Assembly: GCA_050010115.1 (NCBI GenBank)
Contig: JBEKLQ010000031.1
Location: 1 to 35,678, forward strand
Direction: 5' to 3'
Source: JAKACA01 sp050010115
Lineage (GTDB): Bacteria; Actinomycetota; Acidimicrobiia; Acidimicrobiales; Bog-793
Length of the DNA: 35,678 nt
Both the position numbers and the translations under genes were made by a program. How positions within the stretch are numbered: the first letter of the stretch is position 1; each line of letters begins with the position of its first letter. The notes under the pieces were generated by a model, which saw nothing but the letters and a program-made list of their open reading frames with translations, was not told the DNA's origin and searched no databases. Below are positions 1 to 7,781 of this stretch, in pieces.

Positions 1-115
1 GATCGGCTACCTCAACAGTTCCCGAGTCTTTTATGCCAAGGAAGGTTCGTTGGGGCGCTGTGGCTCGAGGAAGAGATGGGAGCTCAGGCGCCTTCGCTGG
101 CGCCGACTGAGCGGC
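1..115 (+). pseudogene. Decayed 3' end of a tandem-repeat protein gene
   Basis: Reading from base 2 gives IGYLNSSRVFYAKEGSLG, which matches the repeat unit encoded on the minus strand at the other end of the window (IGYLAISGGFYAKEGGLR). After about base 55 the match continues only in another frame (ALWLEEEMGAQAPSLAPTE), matching the intact copy's APWVEEETG segment and its C-terminal SLAPS. Aligning the two copies at nucleotide level shows one base missing here in the stretch after the KEG codons, and the stop corresponding to the intact gene's end is also shifted out of frame. It is therefore a frameshifted, 5'-truncated remnant. The 5' part lies outside the window. Confidence in the homology is good; function is unknown. 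Confidence 0.6.
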
Positions 116-169
116 ATGGCGTGAACGGCGCGTGCGCCCCGGCGCCGCGGCCGGGAGTGACCGGTCCTC

Positions 170-217
170 GTTCACCACTCTTCAACTGAATTGGGTCGGC
201 TGTTCACCGCTCAGTTA
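170..217 (+). promoter_or_regulatory. Repeated motif upstream of the kdp operon
   Basis: Two near-identical 11-mers, GTTCACCACTC at 170-180 and GTTCACCGCTC at 202-212, lie 32 bp apart (three helical turns) just before the potassium operon. A 6-bp inverted repeat, AACTGA at 184-189 and TCAGTT at 211-216, overlaps them. The spacing would suit a dimeric response regulator such as the KdpE encoded downstream, but that is inference. No convincing -10/-35 pair was identified. Confidence 0.3.
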
Positions 218-244
218 CCGGGCGGATCGCCATACTCGAAACTC

Positions 245-328
245 ATGGCTGACTTACTTGCCGTGCTCGGCACGGTGCTCTTCATGGTGCTGATGCTTGG
301 CCTCATCAAGGCGATGGAGCACGTATGA
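245..328 (+). CDS. 27-residue single-span membrane peptide at head of kdp operon
   Basis: The ORF runs from ATG 245 to TGA 326-328 and encodes a peptide of 27 residues, starting MADLLAVLGTVL and ending IKAMEHV. Almost all of it is one hydrophobic helix followed by a short charged tail. Its stop overlaps the kdpF start in an ATGA tetranucleotide, the same coupling seen through the rest of the operon, which supports real translation. No Shine-Dalgarno is visible ahead of it, so it may be leaderless. From memory, similar tiny hydrophobic ORFs precede kdpF in other bacteria; this could not be checked. A small accessory or stabilising subunit of the Kdp complex is an inference. Confidence 0.5.
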   Translation: MADLLAVLGTVLFMVLMLGLIKAMEHV

Positions 329-414
329 CCTGGGTTCAGGCAGTGCTGCTGACCGTTTCGCTCCTCGTGTTCGTCTACCTCGGGGTGGCGATGTTCCGGG
401 CTGAGTGGTTCTGA
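325..414 (+). CDS. kdpF: KdpF, small subunit of the Kdp potassium ATPase
   Basis: The product is 29 residues, starts MTWVQAVLLTV and ends in RAEWF. KdpF proteins are about 29 residues with a single transmembrane helix and a C-terminal (R/K)PEWF-like tail, and this one fits in size, hydrophobicity and position directly before kdpA. KdpF stabilises the KdpABC complex in the cytoplasmic membrane. The start overlaps the previous small ORF (ATGA) and the stop overlaps the kdpA start (TGATG), so translation is probably coupled across all three. Confidence 0.85.
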   Translation: MTWVQAVLLTVSLLVFVYLGVAMFRAEWF

Positions 415-2105
415 TGGACTTCGCCTGGACTCTGGTCCTCCTCGGCGTCGGCCTCGCGATCGCTTGGCGATTCCTCGGCTCGTACATGGCGGCGGTGTAC
501 GACAACCGTGTTCACTTCCTCGGCTGGCTGGAACGTCCCACGTACCGCCTCGTCGGTCTCGACCCCGACCGAGAGCAGCCGTGGCAACGGTACGCAGGAG
601 CGATGGTCGTGTACTCCGCCGTCGCCATCCTGGTGGTGTACGGGATGATCCGGTTGCAGGGCAGCCTGCCGCTCAACCCTCAGCACCTCGGCGCCGCCGG
701 ACCCGCCCTCACGTGGAACACGGCAGTGTCGTTCGTGACGAACACGAACTGGCAGAACTACTCCGGCGAGTCGACCATGACGTACCTCTCGCAGATGGGC
801 GCTCTCGCTGTGCAGAATTTCGCCAGCGCGTCCGTCGGAATGGCCGTCGCCATCGCCCTCGTCCGTGGCTTCACCCGCAAGGGCTCCAAGACGATCGGCA
901 ACTTCTGGGTCGATCTGATCCGGGGCGTCTACTACATCCTGCTGCCGATCGCGCTCGTCTTCGCCGTCATCTTCATCGCTCAGGGCGCCATCGAGACCTT
1001 CGCAGGCCCGGTCTGCGTTCACAACGCCTTGAACGGCGCCCGCCAGTGCATCCCTCGCGGGCCGATGGGGTCCCAGGAAGTCATCAAGCAACTCGGGACC
1101 AACGGGGGTGGTTACACGAACGCCAACGGCGCGAGTCCCTTCGAGAACCCGACGGGGCTCACGAACTTCCTGTCGTTCTTCCTGATTCTCGTGATCCCCT
1201 TCTCGCTCACGTACACGTTCGGGAAGATGGTGGGAAGCATCCGCCAGGGCATTGCCTTGCTAGCGGCCATGCTGCTTCTGTTCGGAGTGTGGGTGGGCTT
1301 CACGGCCTTTGCGGAGTCGCACGACAATCCAGCCGTCGCGGCGGCCGGCGTGGTGCATCAACCCGGGGGCAACATGGAAGGGAAGGAAACCCGCTTCGGC
1401 GTCTCGCAGTCCGTCCTGTACGCCGTCGGCTCCACACAGACCTCGACGGGAAGCGTCGACGGTTCGAACGACTCCTATACGCCCATCGGAGGCATGGGGC
1501 TCCTCACCGGAATGATGCTCGGCGAGGTGACCCCGGGGGGCGTCGGCAGCGGGCTCTACACGATCTTGATCTACGCGCTCATCGCCGTCTTCATCGGCGG
1601 CCTCATGGTCGGGCGAACGCCCGAGTATCTCGGCAAGAAGATCCAGGCACGTGAGGTGAAGCTGGCGGCGCTCGGGGCGCTCGTGATGCCGATGACCGTG
1701 CTCATCCTGACGGCGATCGCCGTGTCGATCCACGCAGGTCGAGCCGGCCCCCTGAACGCCGGCCCGCACGCCTTCACCGAGATCCTCTACGCCCTGACGT
1801 CGCAGGCAAACAACAACGGATCCGCCTTCGCCGGCCTCAACGGCAACACGGCGTTCTACAACGTCGTCGGAGGCATCGACATGCTGCTCGGCCGCTTCGC
1901 CATCATGATCCCGACGCTCGCGTTGGCAGGCACGCTGGCCGAGAAGCACACGGTGCCCGCGTCTACGGGCACGTTCAAGACCGACAACCCGCTCTTCTCC
2001 GGCCTCGTCGTCGGCGTCATCATCATCATCGGAGCGCTCACCTTCTTTCCCGCCGTCGCGCTCGGCCCGATCGTCGAACAACTCAGCCACGGGAGATTCT
2101 TCTGA
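414..2105 (+). CDS. kdpA: Potassium-transporting ATPase, potassium-binding subunit KdpA
   Basis: This is the 563-residue membrane subunit that selects and binds K+ in the high-affinity KdpFABC pump. The four selectivity-filter loops are visible in order: TNTNWQNYSGES, GTNGGGYTNANG, GEVTPGGVGSGLY and SQANNNGSAFAGLNG. Multiple hydrophobic spans separate them and the length is normal for the family. The ATG at 414 was chosen because it overlaps the kdpF stop and gives the usual N terminus MDFAW; a GTG at 405 in the same frame lies inside kdpF and is less likely. The stop overlaps the kdpB start by one base. Confidence is very high. Confidence 0.97.
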   Translation: MDFAWTLVLLGVGLAIAWRFLGSYMAAVYDNRVHFLGWLERPTYRLVGLDPDREQPWQRYAGAMVVYSAVAILVVYGMIRLQGSLPLNPQHLGAAGPALTWNTAVSFVTNTNWQNYSGESTMTYLSQMGALAVQNFASASVGMAVAIALVRGFTRKGSKTIGNFWVDLIRGVYYILLPIALVFAVIFIAQGAIETFAGPVCVHNALNGARQCIPRGPMGSQEVIKQLGTNGGGYTNANGASPFENPTGLTNFLSFFLILVIPFSLTYTFGKMVGSIRQGIALLAAMLLLFGVWVGFTAFAESHDNPAVAAAGVVHQPGGNMEGKETRFGVSQSVLYAVGSTQTSTGSVDGSNDSYTPIGGMGLLTGMMLGEVTPGGVGSGLYTILIYALIAVFIGGLMVGRTPEYLGKKIQAREVKLAALGALVMPMTVLILTAIAVSIHAGRAGPLNAGPHAFTEILYALTSQANNNGSAFAGLNGNTAFYNVVGGIDMLLGRFAIMIPTLALAGTLAEKHTVPASTGTFKTDNPLFSGLVVGVIIIIGALTFFPAVALGPIVEQLSHGRFF

Positions 2106-4174
2106 TGCCGGCCGCCGGAAAAACCAAGGTGCGACCGAGCCCGGTCAACCAACCAAAGGGTGTCGCGCAGGCTCGCAGCCTGTTCGACGGCCGCATCCTG
2201 GGTCCAGCCGTCGTCGATTCGTTCAAGAAGCTGCATCCGGCAACCCAGATCAAGAACCCGGTCATGTTCGTCGTCCTCGTCGGCACGGTCGTCACCTTCG
2301 TCGAGTCGATCGCCCATCCAGGCGTGTTCGACTGGAGCATCACGGCGTGGTTGTTCCTGACGGTGATCTTCGCCAACTTCGCCGAGGCGGTCGCTGAGGG
2401 CCGCGGTAAGGCACAGGCCGACACCCTCCGCCGGATGCGCTCGGAGACCGAGGCCCGTCTCGTGAACGACGATGGCAGCGAGGTGCGCGTACCAGCCGCC
2501 TCGCTGCAAAAGGGCGACCTCGTCGTCTGCGAGGCGAACGACGTCATCCCCTCGGACGGCGAGATCATCGAAGGCGTCGCCTCCGTGGACGAGTCCGCCA
2601 TCACGGGCGAGTCGGCGCCGGTCATCCGCGAGTCCGGGGGCGACCGCTCGGCAGTGACCGGGGGAACGAAGGTTCTCTCGGACCGCCTGGTCGTCAGGAT
2701 CTCAGCCGACCCGGGCCATAGCTTCCTCGACCGCATGATCCAGCTCGTCGAGGGCGCTAACCGCCAGAAGACGCCGAACGAGATCGCCCTGACGATTCTC
2801 CTCGCCGCCCTCACGATCATCTTCCTGCCGGTCGTGGTCGCCCTCCAGCCGTTCGGCCACTACGCGGGGGCGAGCGTGTCGGTCGTCATCCTGATCGCTC
2901 TGCTTGTCTGCCTGATCCCGACCACGATCGGCGCTCTCCTGTCCGCCATCGGAATCGCCGGCATGGACCGCCTCGTCCAGCGAAACGTTCTCGCCATGAG
3001 CGGCCGGGCCGTCGAGGCGGCCGGAGACACCCAGACATTGCTCCTCGACAAGACGGGAACGATCACGCTCGGCAACCGCATGGCCTCTCAGTTCTTCCCG
3101 GTCGGCGTTCATGACGAGCGATCCGTGGCCGAGGCTGCCCAACTCGCCTCCCTCGCCGACGAGACACCCGAGGGCCGCTCGATCGTCGTGCTCGCGAAGG
3201 AACGCTTCGAGATCCGGGAGCGCGATCTCGGGGAGGAGCATTGTTTCATCCCGTTCTCAGCGGTCACCCGGATGTCGGGACTCGACGTCAACCACCGCCG
3301 CGTGCGCAAGGGGGCCGCCGATGCCGTGAAGCGCTGGGTGACCGAACAGGGAGGGTCGGTGCCCGAAGACCTCGACCGCTTGGTCGAGCGCATCTCGCGA
3401 GCCGGTTCCACGCCTCTCGTGGTCGCTGACGGTCCCGAGCTCCTCGGTGTCATCGAGTTGAAAGACGTCGTCAAGCAGGGCATCCGCGAGCGGTTCGAAG
3501 AGATGCGCTCCATGGGGATACGCACCGTCATGATCACCGGCGACAATCCGCTCACAGCCGCCGCCATCGCCCAAGAGGCCGGCGTTGACGACTACCTGGC
3601 CGAGGCGACGCCGGAGAACAAGTTGGCGTTCATCCGGCAGGAACAAGAAGGCGGCAAGCTCGTCGCCATGACCGGTGACGGCACGAACGACGCCCCGGCA
3701 TTGGCGCAGGCTGACGTCGGGGTCGCCATGAACACGGGCACGACGGCCGCAAAGGAAGCCGGCAACATGGTCGACCTCGACTCCAACCCGACGAAGCTCC
3801 TCGACATCGTCGAGATTGGAAAGCAGCTGCTCATCACACGTGGGGCTCTGACAACCTTCTCGATCGCGAACGACGTCGCCAAGTACTTCGCGATCATCCC
3901 GGCTCTCTTCGTCGCGACGTACCCGCAGCTCAACAGCATCAACATCATGAAGCTCCATACGCCGACGAGCGCCGTGCTCTCCGCTGTCATCTTCAACGCC
4001 CTCGTGATCGTCGCCCTGATCCCCCTGGCCTTGAAGGGCGTCCGCTTCCGCCCGATGAACGCATCTCAAACCCTCCGGCGCAACGTCTGGATCTACGGCG
4101 TTGGTGGGCTCATCGTTCCCTTCATCTTCATCAAGTTGATCGACCTCTTTCTCACTGCCGTGGCGTGGTACTGA
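2105..4174 (+). CDS. kdpB: Potassium-transporting P-type ATPase subunit KdpB
   Basis: The product is 689 residues and is the ATP-hydrolysing P-type subunit of KdpFABC. Diagnostic motifs are present: the actuator-domain TGES, the phosphorylation motif DKTGT within LLLDKTGTITLGN, and the hinge motif GDGTNDAPALAQADVG followed by MNTGTTAAKEAGNMVDLDS, which is typical of KdpB. Hydrophobic segments flank the cytoplasmic domains as expected. The start codon overlaps the kdpA stop (TGATG) and the stop overlaps the kdpC start in the same way. No missing catalytic residue was seen. Confidence 0.97.
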   Translation: MPAAGKTKVRPSPVNQPKGVAQARSLFDGRILGPAVVDSFKKLHPATQIKNPVMFVVLVGTVVTFVESIAHPGVFDWSITAWLFLTVIFANFAEAVAEGRGKAQADTLRRMRSETEARLVNDDGSEVRVPAASLQKGDLVVCEANDVIPSDGEIIEGVASVDESAITGESAPVIRESGGDRSAVTGGTKVLSDRLVVRISADPGHSFLDRMIQLVEGANRQKTPNEIALTILLAALTIIFLPVVVALQPFGHYAGASVSVVILIALLVCLIPTTIGALLSAIGIAGMDRLVQRNVLAMSGRAVEAAGDTQTLLLDKTGTITLGNRMASQFFPVGVHDERSVAEAAQLASLADETPEGRSIVVLAKERFEIRERDLGEEHCFIPFSAVTRMSGLDVNHRRVRKGAADAVKRWVTEQGGSVPEDLDRLVERISRAGSTPLVVADGPELLGVIELKDVVKQGIRERFEEMRSMGIRTVMITGDNPLTAAAIAQEAGVDDYLAEATPENKLAFIRQEQEGGKLVAMTGDGTNDAPALAQADVGVAMNTGTTAAKEAGNMVDLDSNPTKLLDIVEIGKQLLITRGALTTFSIANDVAKYFAIIPALFVATYPQLNSINIMKLHTPTSAVLSAVIFNALVIVALIPLALKGVRFRPMNASQTLRRNVWIYGVGGLIVPFIFIKLIDLFLTAVAWY

Positions 4175-4719
4175 TGCTCGTACATCTCCGTCGGGCGATC
4201 GTCGTCTCGATCGTGCTCTTCGTCGTCTGTGGCCTCGCCTACCCGGCGCTCGAGACCGGGATCGGCCAGCTCTTGCTCCGGAACCAGGCGAACGGCTCAC
4301 TCGTCACCGCGAACAACGAGGTCGTCGGCTCGAGCCTTGCGGGCCAGCACTGGACCGGACCGAACTGGTTCCAGGGCCGCCCCGATCCCGACAATCCGAT
4401 GGCGACAGGTTCCCAGAACTACGGACCGAGGTCGAAGCTGCTGCTGCACTTCTCTCGGTCTGAGCTCGTGCTGCTCCGCCATGAAGGCATCACGCCGACG
4501 AGCGATCTCGTGACCGGTTCAGCAAGCGGCATCGACCCCGACATCAGTCCGGCGGATGCTTACGCCCAGGTCTCTGCGGTGGCGGCAGCCGACCACCTGC
4601 CAGTGACGGCCGTGCGCCATCTCGTGGCGACTCATATGGCCGGCGCCGAGTTCGGGTTTTTCGGTGCCCCCTACGTCGATGTACTCGAGCTGAACATCGC
4701 GCTCAGCCAACTGAGGTGA
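4174..4719 (+). CDS. kdpC: Potassium-transporting ATPase subunit KdpC
   Basis: The product is 181 residues. It has one N-terminal transmembrane helix (about residues 7-28) followed by an extracytoplasmic domain with the family motifs GSSLAGQHWTGPNWFQGRP, SGSQNYGP-like (TGSQNYGPRS), SASGIDPDISPADAYAQV and VDVLELNIAL. KdpC is the assembly and stimulatory subunit of the pump. The ATG at 4174 overlaps the kdpB stop; the GTG at 4165 in frame is inside kdpB and was not used. The stop overlaps the start of the next ORF in GTGA. The length is slightly short but normal. Confidence 0.95.
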   Translation: MLVHLRRAIVVSIVLFVVCGLAYPALETGIGQLLLRNQANGSLVTANNEVVGSSLAGQHWTGPNWFQGRPDPDNPMATGSQNYGPRSKLLLHFSRSELVLLRHEGITPTSDLVTGSASGIDPDISPADAYAQVSAVAAADHLPVTAVRHLVATHMAGAEFGFFGAPYVDVLELNIALSQLR

Positions 4720-5072
4720 ACCCCCGAGAGCCCGCCGAGGAGTCCTGCTCGCCCGAGCGACCAGCAGCCAGGCGGATCGCAGACGTCACGGCGCGACAGC
4801 GCGTCTCGGTCTGCGGCACGATCCGCCAGGCGGAGGCCGTCACCATCGGTAGCAGCCCTGCGTACCGCTGCGTGCTCAGCGACGACACGGGGGAGCTCTG
4901 CGTGATCTTCCTCGGCCGCTCCGCCGTCACCGGCTTGCTCGTAGGCACTCGTTGTCATGTCGAAGGCATGATCGGGGTCCGTGACGGGCGGCTCGTGCTC
5001 TGGAATCCGCCGTACCGGTTGGCACCGCCAGGAGGCCCGGCAGCCGGCGGAACCACGGCGGCGGCGACCTAA
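4716..5072 (+). CDS. Small OB-fold protein coupled to kdpC
   Basis: The product is 118 residues with a GTG start that overlaps the kdpC stop in GTGA. The central part (about residues 25-100) reads as an OB-fold: RQRVSVCGTIRQAEA, then YRCVLSDDTGELCVIFLGR, then GTRCHVEGMIGVRDGRL. This is the strand pattern of the RecG/tRNA-type OB-fold nucleic-acid-binding domains. From general knowledge, similar OB-fold proteins neighbour Trk-type potassium genes in actinobacteria (for example the Rv2694c region of M. tuberculosis), so a link with potassium physiology recurs. Whether it binds nucleic acid is untested. It sits between the pump genes and the sensor kinase in one apparent transcript. Confidence 0.7.
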   Translation: MNPREPAEESCSPERPAARRIADVTARQRVSVCGTIRQAEAVTIGSSPAYRCVLSDDTGELCVIFLGRSAVTGLLVGTRCHVEGMIGVRDGRLVLWNPPYRLAPPGGPAAGGTTAAAT

Positions 5073-5097
5073 GATTGGCGTCGCCCAAGGAAGAGCG

Positions 5098-6594
5098 ATG
5101 AAGCGCAGCGCGGTCGGAACAGTTGCGGCACTAGCCAGCATGGCAGCGCTCACGAGCGCCATGTTTCCGCTGCGCAACCACTTGAGCATTGCCACGGCGG
5201 CGCTAATCCTGGTGGTCCCGGTCGTGATCGGCGTCGTCTGCGGTGGGTTCGTCGCCGGCGCAATCAGCGTGATCGCCGGCTTCCTCGTGTACGACTTCTT
5301 CTTCATCCCTCCGTATCTGACCCTGTGGGTCGGAGCTCCCCAAAATTGGGTGGCACTCGGCGTCTACGTGGTCGTGATGCTGCCGGTCGCCAAAGTCGTC
5401 GCCGGGATGAACGTGGCGAGGGCAAATGAGCGCCGGCAAGCCAAGGAGATCCGGCAGCTCTTCGAGCTCTCGGATCTCCTCGTCGAGGACAAGCCGCTCG
5501 ACGCTCTCCTCACCGCCATCGTGACGACGCTGGCCGACGTCTTCGACTCGGATCGCGTGGCGCTCCTGCTGCCCCAACGCGGCCGCCTGGAGACGGTGGC
5601 CTCCGCCGGTGCGCCGCTGACCGAGGAAGAGCTCAGGGTCTTGCTCCCTGCGCCGGGGTCGCCGGCGAGGCTCGACCAACCGACTCTGGAGCGCGGCGGC
5701 CTCCTGGTACTGGCGCTCACCGCAGCGGGGCGCCCCGTCGGGCTGCTCGTCCTCTCCGGTGAGACCGCGCGCCGGCACGAACGCGAGCCGCTGATGGCGT
5801 TTGCCAACCAAGTCGCTCTGGCGGTCGAGCGCGCCCAGCTACGCGAGCAAGCCCTCGAGGCGAGACTGGCTGACGAGGTAGGACGGCTTGCCAAGACGCT
5901 CGTCGCCGCCGTCTCCCACGATCTGCGGGCACCGCTGGCGTCAATCAGGGCGTCGTCCTCGACGTTGTCCGACGCCGAGCTCGACATCAGCCCTGAGACG
6001 CGTCAGAGGCTGTCCAAGCTCATCGACGTCCAAGCTGAGCGTCTCGCCAAGCTCGTGCAGAGCCTGCTCGACATGAGCCGGATCCAGGCCGGGGTCCTCG
6101 AGCCTCGCCGGGCCATCACTTCGCTCGAGGAGCTCGTGACGGGTGTCGTGTCCGACGTGACGCCGGCGCTGCGCGCACACGAGCTCCGCATCGAGCTTCC
6201 CGAGGACCTGCCGCCGATCGACGTGGACGTCGTGCTCATCTCACGCGTGCTCTCGAACCTCCTCGAGAATGCGATTCGACACGGTCCTGCCAACAGCGAG
6301 ATCACGATCGGTGCAGAGCTCACCGAAGACGACACGATCGAGCTCTCGGTCACCGACAGCGGGCCTGGTGTCAGTCCGGACCGGCGCAACGAGGTCTTCG
6401 GGTTGTTCGTGCGGAGAGATGGTGATGCCGGCGCAGGACTCGGCCTCGCGATCGCCAAGACGTTCGTCGAGTCTCACGGACAGCGCATCTGGGTCGAAGA
6501 CGCCCCCGGCGGAGGAGCCAGATTCTGCGTCACGCTCCCCGTGGCAGCGTCGATGCCAGAGGAGGTGCGGGTTGCCCAAGATTCTCATCATTGA
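5098..6594 (+). CDS. kdpD: KdpD-like sensor histidine kinase lacking the N-terminal KdpD/Usp region
   Basis: The product is 498 residues. The ATG at 5098 is preceded by a purine-rich AAGGAAGAGC; the frame is open further upstream but overlaps the OB-fold gene. Order of parts: three or four membrane helices at residues 8-105 with DFFFIPPYLTLWVG, the DUF4118 signature of KdpD; a GAF-like domain (about 120-245); a HisKA domain with phospho-acceptor His274 in AVSHDLRAPLASI; and a HATPase domain with NLLENAIRHGP, DSGPGVS and GAGLGLAIAKTFVE. Classical KdpD is about 900 residues with cytoplasmic KdpD and Usp domains before the membrane part. Here they are absent, so K+ sensing must differ or use another protein. 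The last 23 bases overlap the response-regulator gene. Confidence 0.88.
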   Translation: MKRSAVGTVAALASMAALTSAMFPLRNHLSIATAALILVVPVVIGVVCGGFVAGAISVIAGFLVYDFFFIPPYLTLWVGAPQNWVALGVYVVVMLPVAKVVAGMNVARANERRQAKEIRQLFELSDLLVEDKPLDALLTAIVTTLADVFDSDRVALLLPQRGRLETVASAGAPLTEEELRVLLPAPGSPARLDQPTLERGGLLVLALTAAGRPVGLLVLSGETARRHEREPLMAFANQVALAVERAQLREQALEARLADEVGRLAKTLVAAVSHDLRAPLASIRASSSTLSDAELDISPETRQRLSKLIDVQAERLAKLVQSLLDMSRIQAGVLEPRRAITSLEELVTGVVSDVTPALRAHELRIELPEDLPPIDVDVVLISRVLSNLLENAIRHGPANSEITIGAELTEDDTIELSVTDSGPGVSPDRRNEVFGLFVRRDGDAGAGLGLAIAKTFVESHGQRIWVEDAPGGGARFCVTLPVAASMPEEVRVAQDSHH

Positions 6595-7252
6595 CGACGA
6601 TCCGGATCTCCTCGGCGTCTGCACGGTCGGCCTCGAGGCGCTCGGACACGTGGTGTCGATTGCGGAGACAGGCAAGCAGGGACTAGCGCAGGTGGCGATC
6701 CGGACGCCCGACATCGTCGTTCTCGATCTCGGTCTACCGGACCTCGATGGATTGGATGTCTGCAGGCAGGTCCGGCACTGGAGCGACGTACCGATCGTCG
6801 TGCTCTCGGCCGACGGCTCCGAGGACCGGAAGGTGGAGGCCCTGGACGATGGCGCCGACGACTACATGACCAAGCCGTTCAGCATGCGCGAGCTCGACGC
6901 CCGACTCCGCGTCGCTCTGCGCCACCACCGAGTCGACGACGAGTCTCCGGCCGAATTGGACGCCGGTCCCCTTCACCTCGATCTGGTACACCGAGAGGCG
7001 ACGTTGCGTGGCGATCCTGTCGACCTCACGCCGAAGGAGTTCGACTTCCTCGTCTACTTGGCTCGCAACGTCGGCAAGGTCTGCACGAGGCGGATGATCC
7101 TGGAGAACGTCTGGGGCCCTGCCTATGGCAAGGAGCTCCATTACCTCAAGGTGTACGCGTACCGGATCAGGAGAAAGCTCGGGGACGAGAGCGGGAAGTT
7201 CCTGCAGAGCGACCCGTCGGTCGGCTACAGGCTTGCACCGCCCGAGGACTGA
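6572..7252 (+). CDS. kdpE: KdpE-like OmpR/PhoB-family response regulator
   Basis: The product is 226 residues. The start is TTG 6572, chosen because AGGAGG sits six bases upstream and the protein then begins at the receiver domain (LPKILIIDDDPDLLG). The receiver domain has the acidic pair near residues 8-10, phospho-acceptor Asp52 in VVLDLGLPDLDG, and the conserved lysine in YMTKPFS. The C-terminal winged helix (about 130-226) shows the OmpR-type LTPKEFDFLVYLARN and YLKVYAYRIRRKL. It overlaps the kinase gene by 23 bp, so the two are co-translated. It probably activates the kdp operon, and the repeats at 170-217 are candidate sites. Confidence 0.9.
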   Translation: MPKILIIDDDPDLLGVCTVGLEALGHVVSIAETGKQGLAQVAIRTPDIVVLDLGLPDLDGLDVCRQVRHWSDVPIVVLSADGSEDRKVEALDDGADDYMTKPFSMRELDARLRVALRHHRVDDESPAELDAGPLHLDLVHREATLRGDPVDLTPKEFDFLVYLARNVGKVCTRRMILENVWGPAYGKELHYLKVYAYRIRRKLGDESGKFLQSDPSVGYRLAPPED

Positions 7253-7540
7253 TCGGCGGAGCGAAGCGCCACGGAACGGTGCGGTGCCGACAGCGTTCCT
7301 CGCTCGTCAGCTCCGCCCGCGGGTGTACCGTCGCGGCAGCACGACGACCAACCCTGACGTGCTGGGCCAGCCTCGGCGGGCTCGGGAGCGGTGCTCCGGA
7401 CCCTGGTAGCGCGGCAGTCGCAGCGTCGACACCTGGAGAGCCCGATGGTCCGTGTCCGGTCCTCGCTACCGAGCGCCTCTGATCGCCATGCCATGGCTGG
7501 AGCCCTTCGCATCGGATCCACCGTGCCCGATCCCCGAGGA
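7253..7540. other. Non-coding stretch after kdpE
   Basis: No ORF here resembles a protein or has a convincing ribosome-binding site. No clear terminator hairpin with a U-tract was found directly after the kdpE stop. It leads into the tRNA fragment. Confidence 0.4.
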
Positions 7541-7548
7541 CTGTGGCC

Positions 7549-7592
7549 CTCGTAATGCGCAGGTCAGGGGTTCGAGTCCCCTCTCGGGCTCC
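7549..7592 (+). pseudogene. 3' fragment of a tRNA-Thr gene, possible attachment-site remnant
   Basis: Bases 7549-7555 give an anticodon loop CTCGTAA (anticodon CGT, Thr). They are followed by the 3' half of a tRNA: a variable region AGGTC, the T stem-loop AGGGG-TTCGAGT-CCCCT at 7566-7582, the acceptor strand CTCGGGC at 7583-7589, and a T discriminator then CC. The 5' half is missing: no D arm is found, and the bases before the loop (TGGCC) do not pair with the expected stem TGCGC. A match that begins at the anticodon loop and runs to the 3' end is the usual footprint of integration into a tRNA gene. By that logic the element lies to the left (kdp side) and the intact tRNA would be further left, outside the window. 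Confidence 0.55.
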
Positions 7593-7781
7593 GATCGAAC
7601 AAGTCCCCGTAAGATTCTTTGTGAACTGACTTTCGGTCCGACTCGTGAACTCCGTCGATGTCCCTCCGGTGACGCGGGTACCGGCACGGGGGAGGCATCA
7701 GCGTTCTCCCTGGTGAGAGGGTAACTTGTGAGCGCGCCGGCCTTTCTGTTCGGCGGGCGGGCTGCTGACCGGTTTCCTCGC
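7593..7781. other. Non-coding stretch before the slipin 3' end
   Basis: No gene is supported. A weak CGCCG/CGGCG hairpin around 7735-7757 could end the leftward slipin transcript, but it has no U-tract. Confidence 0.3.
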
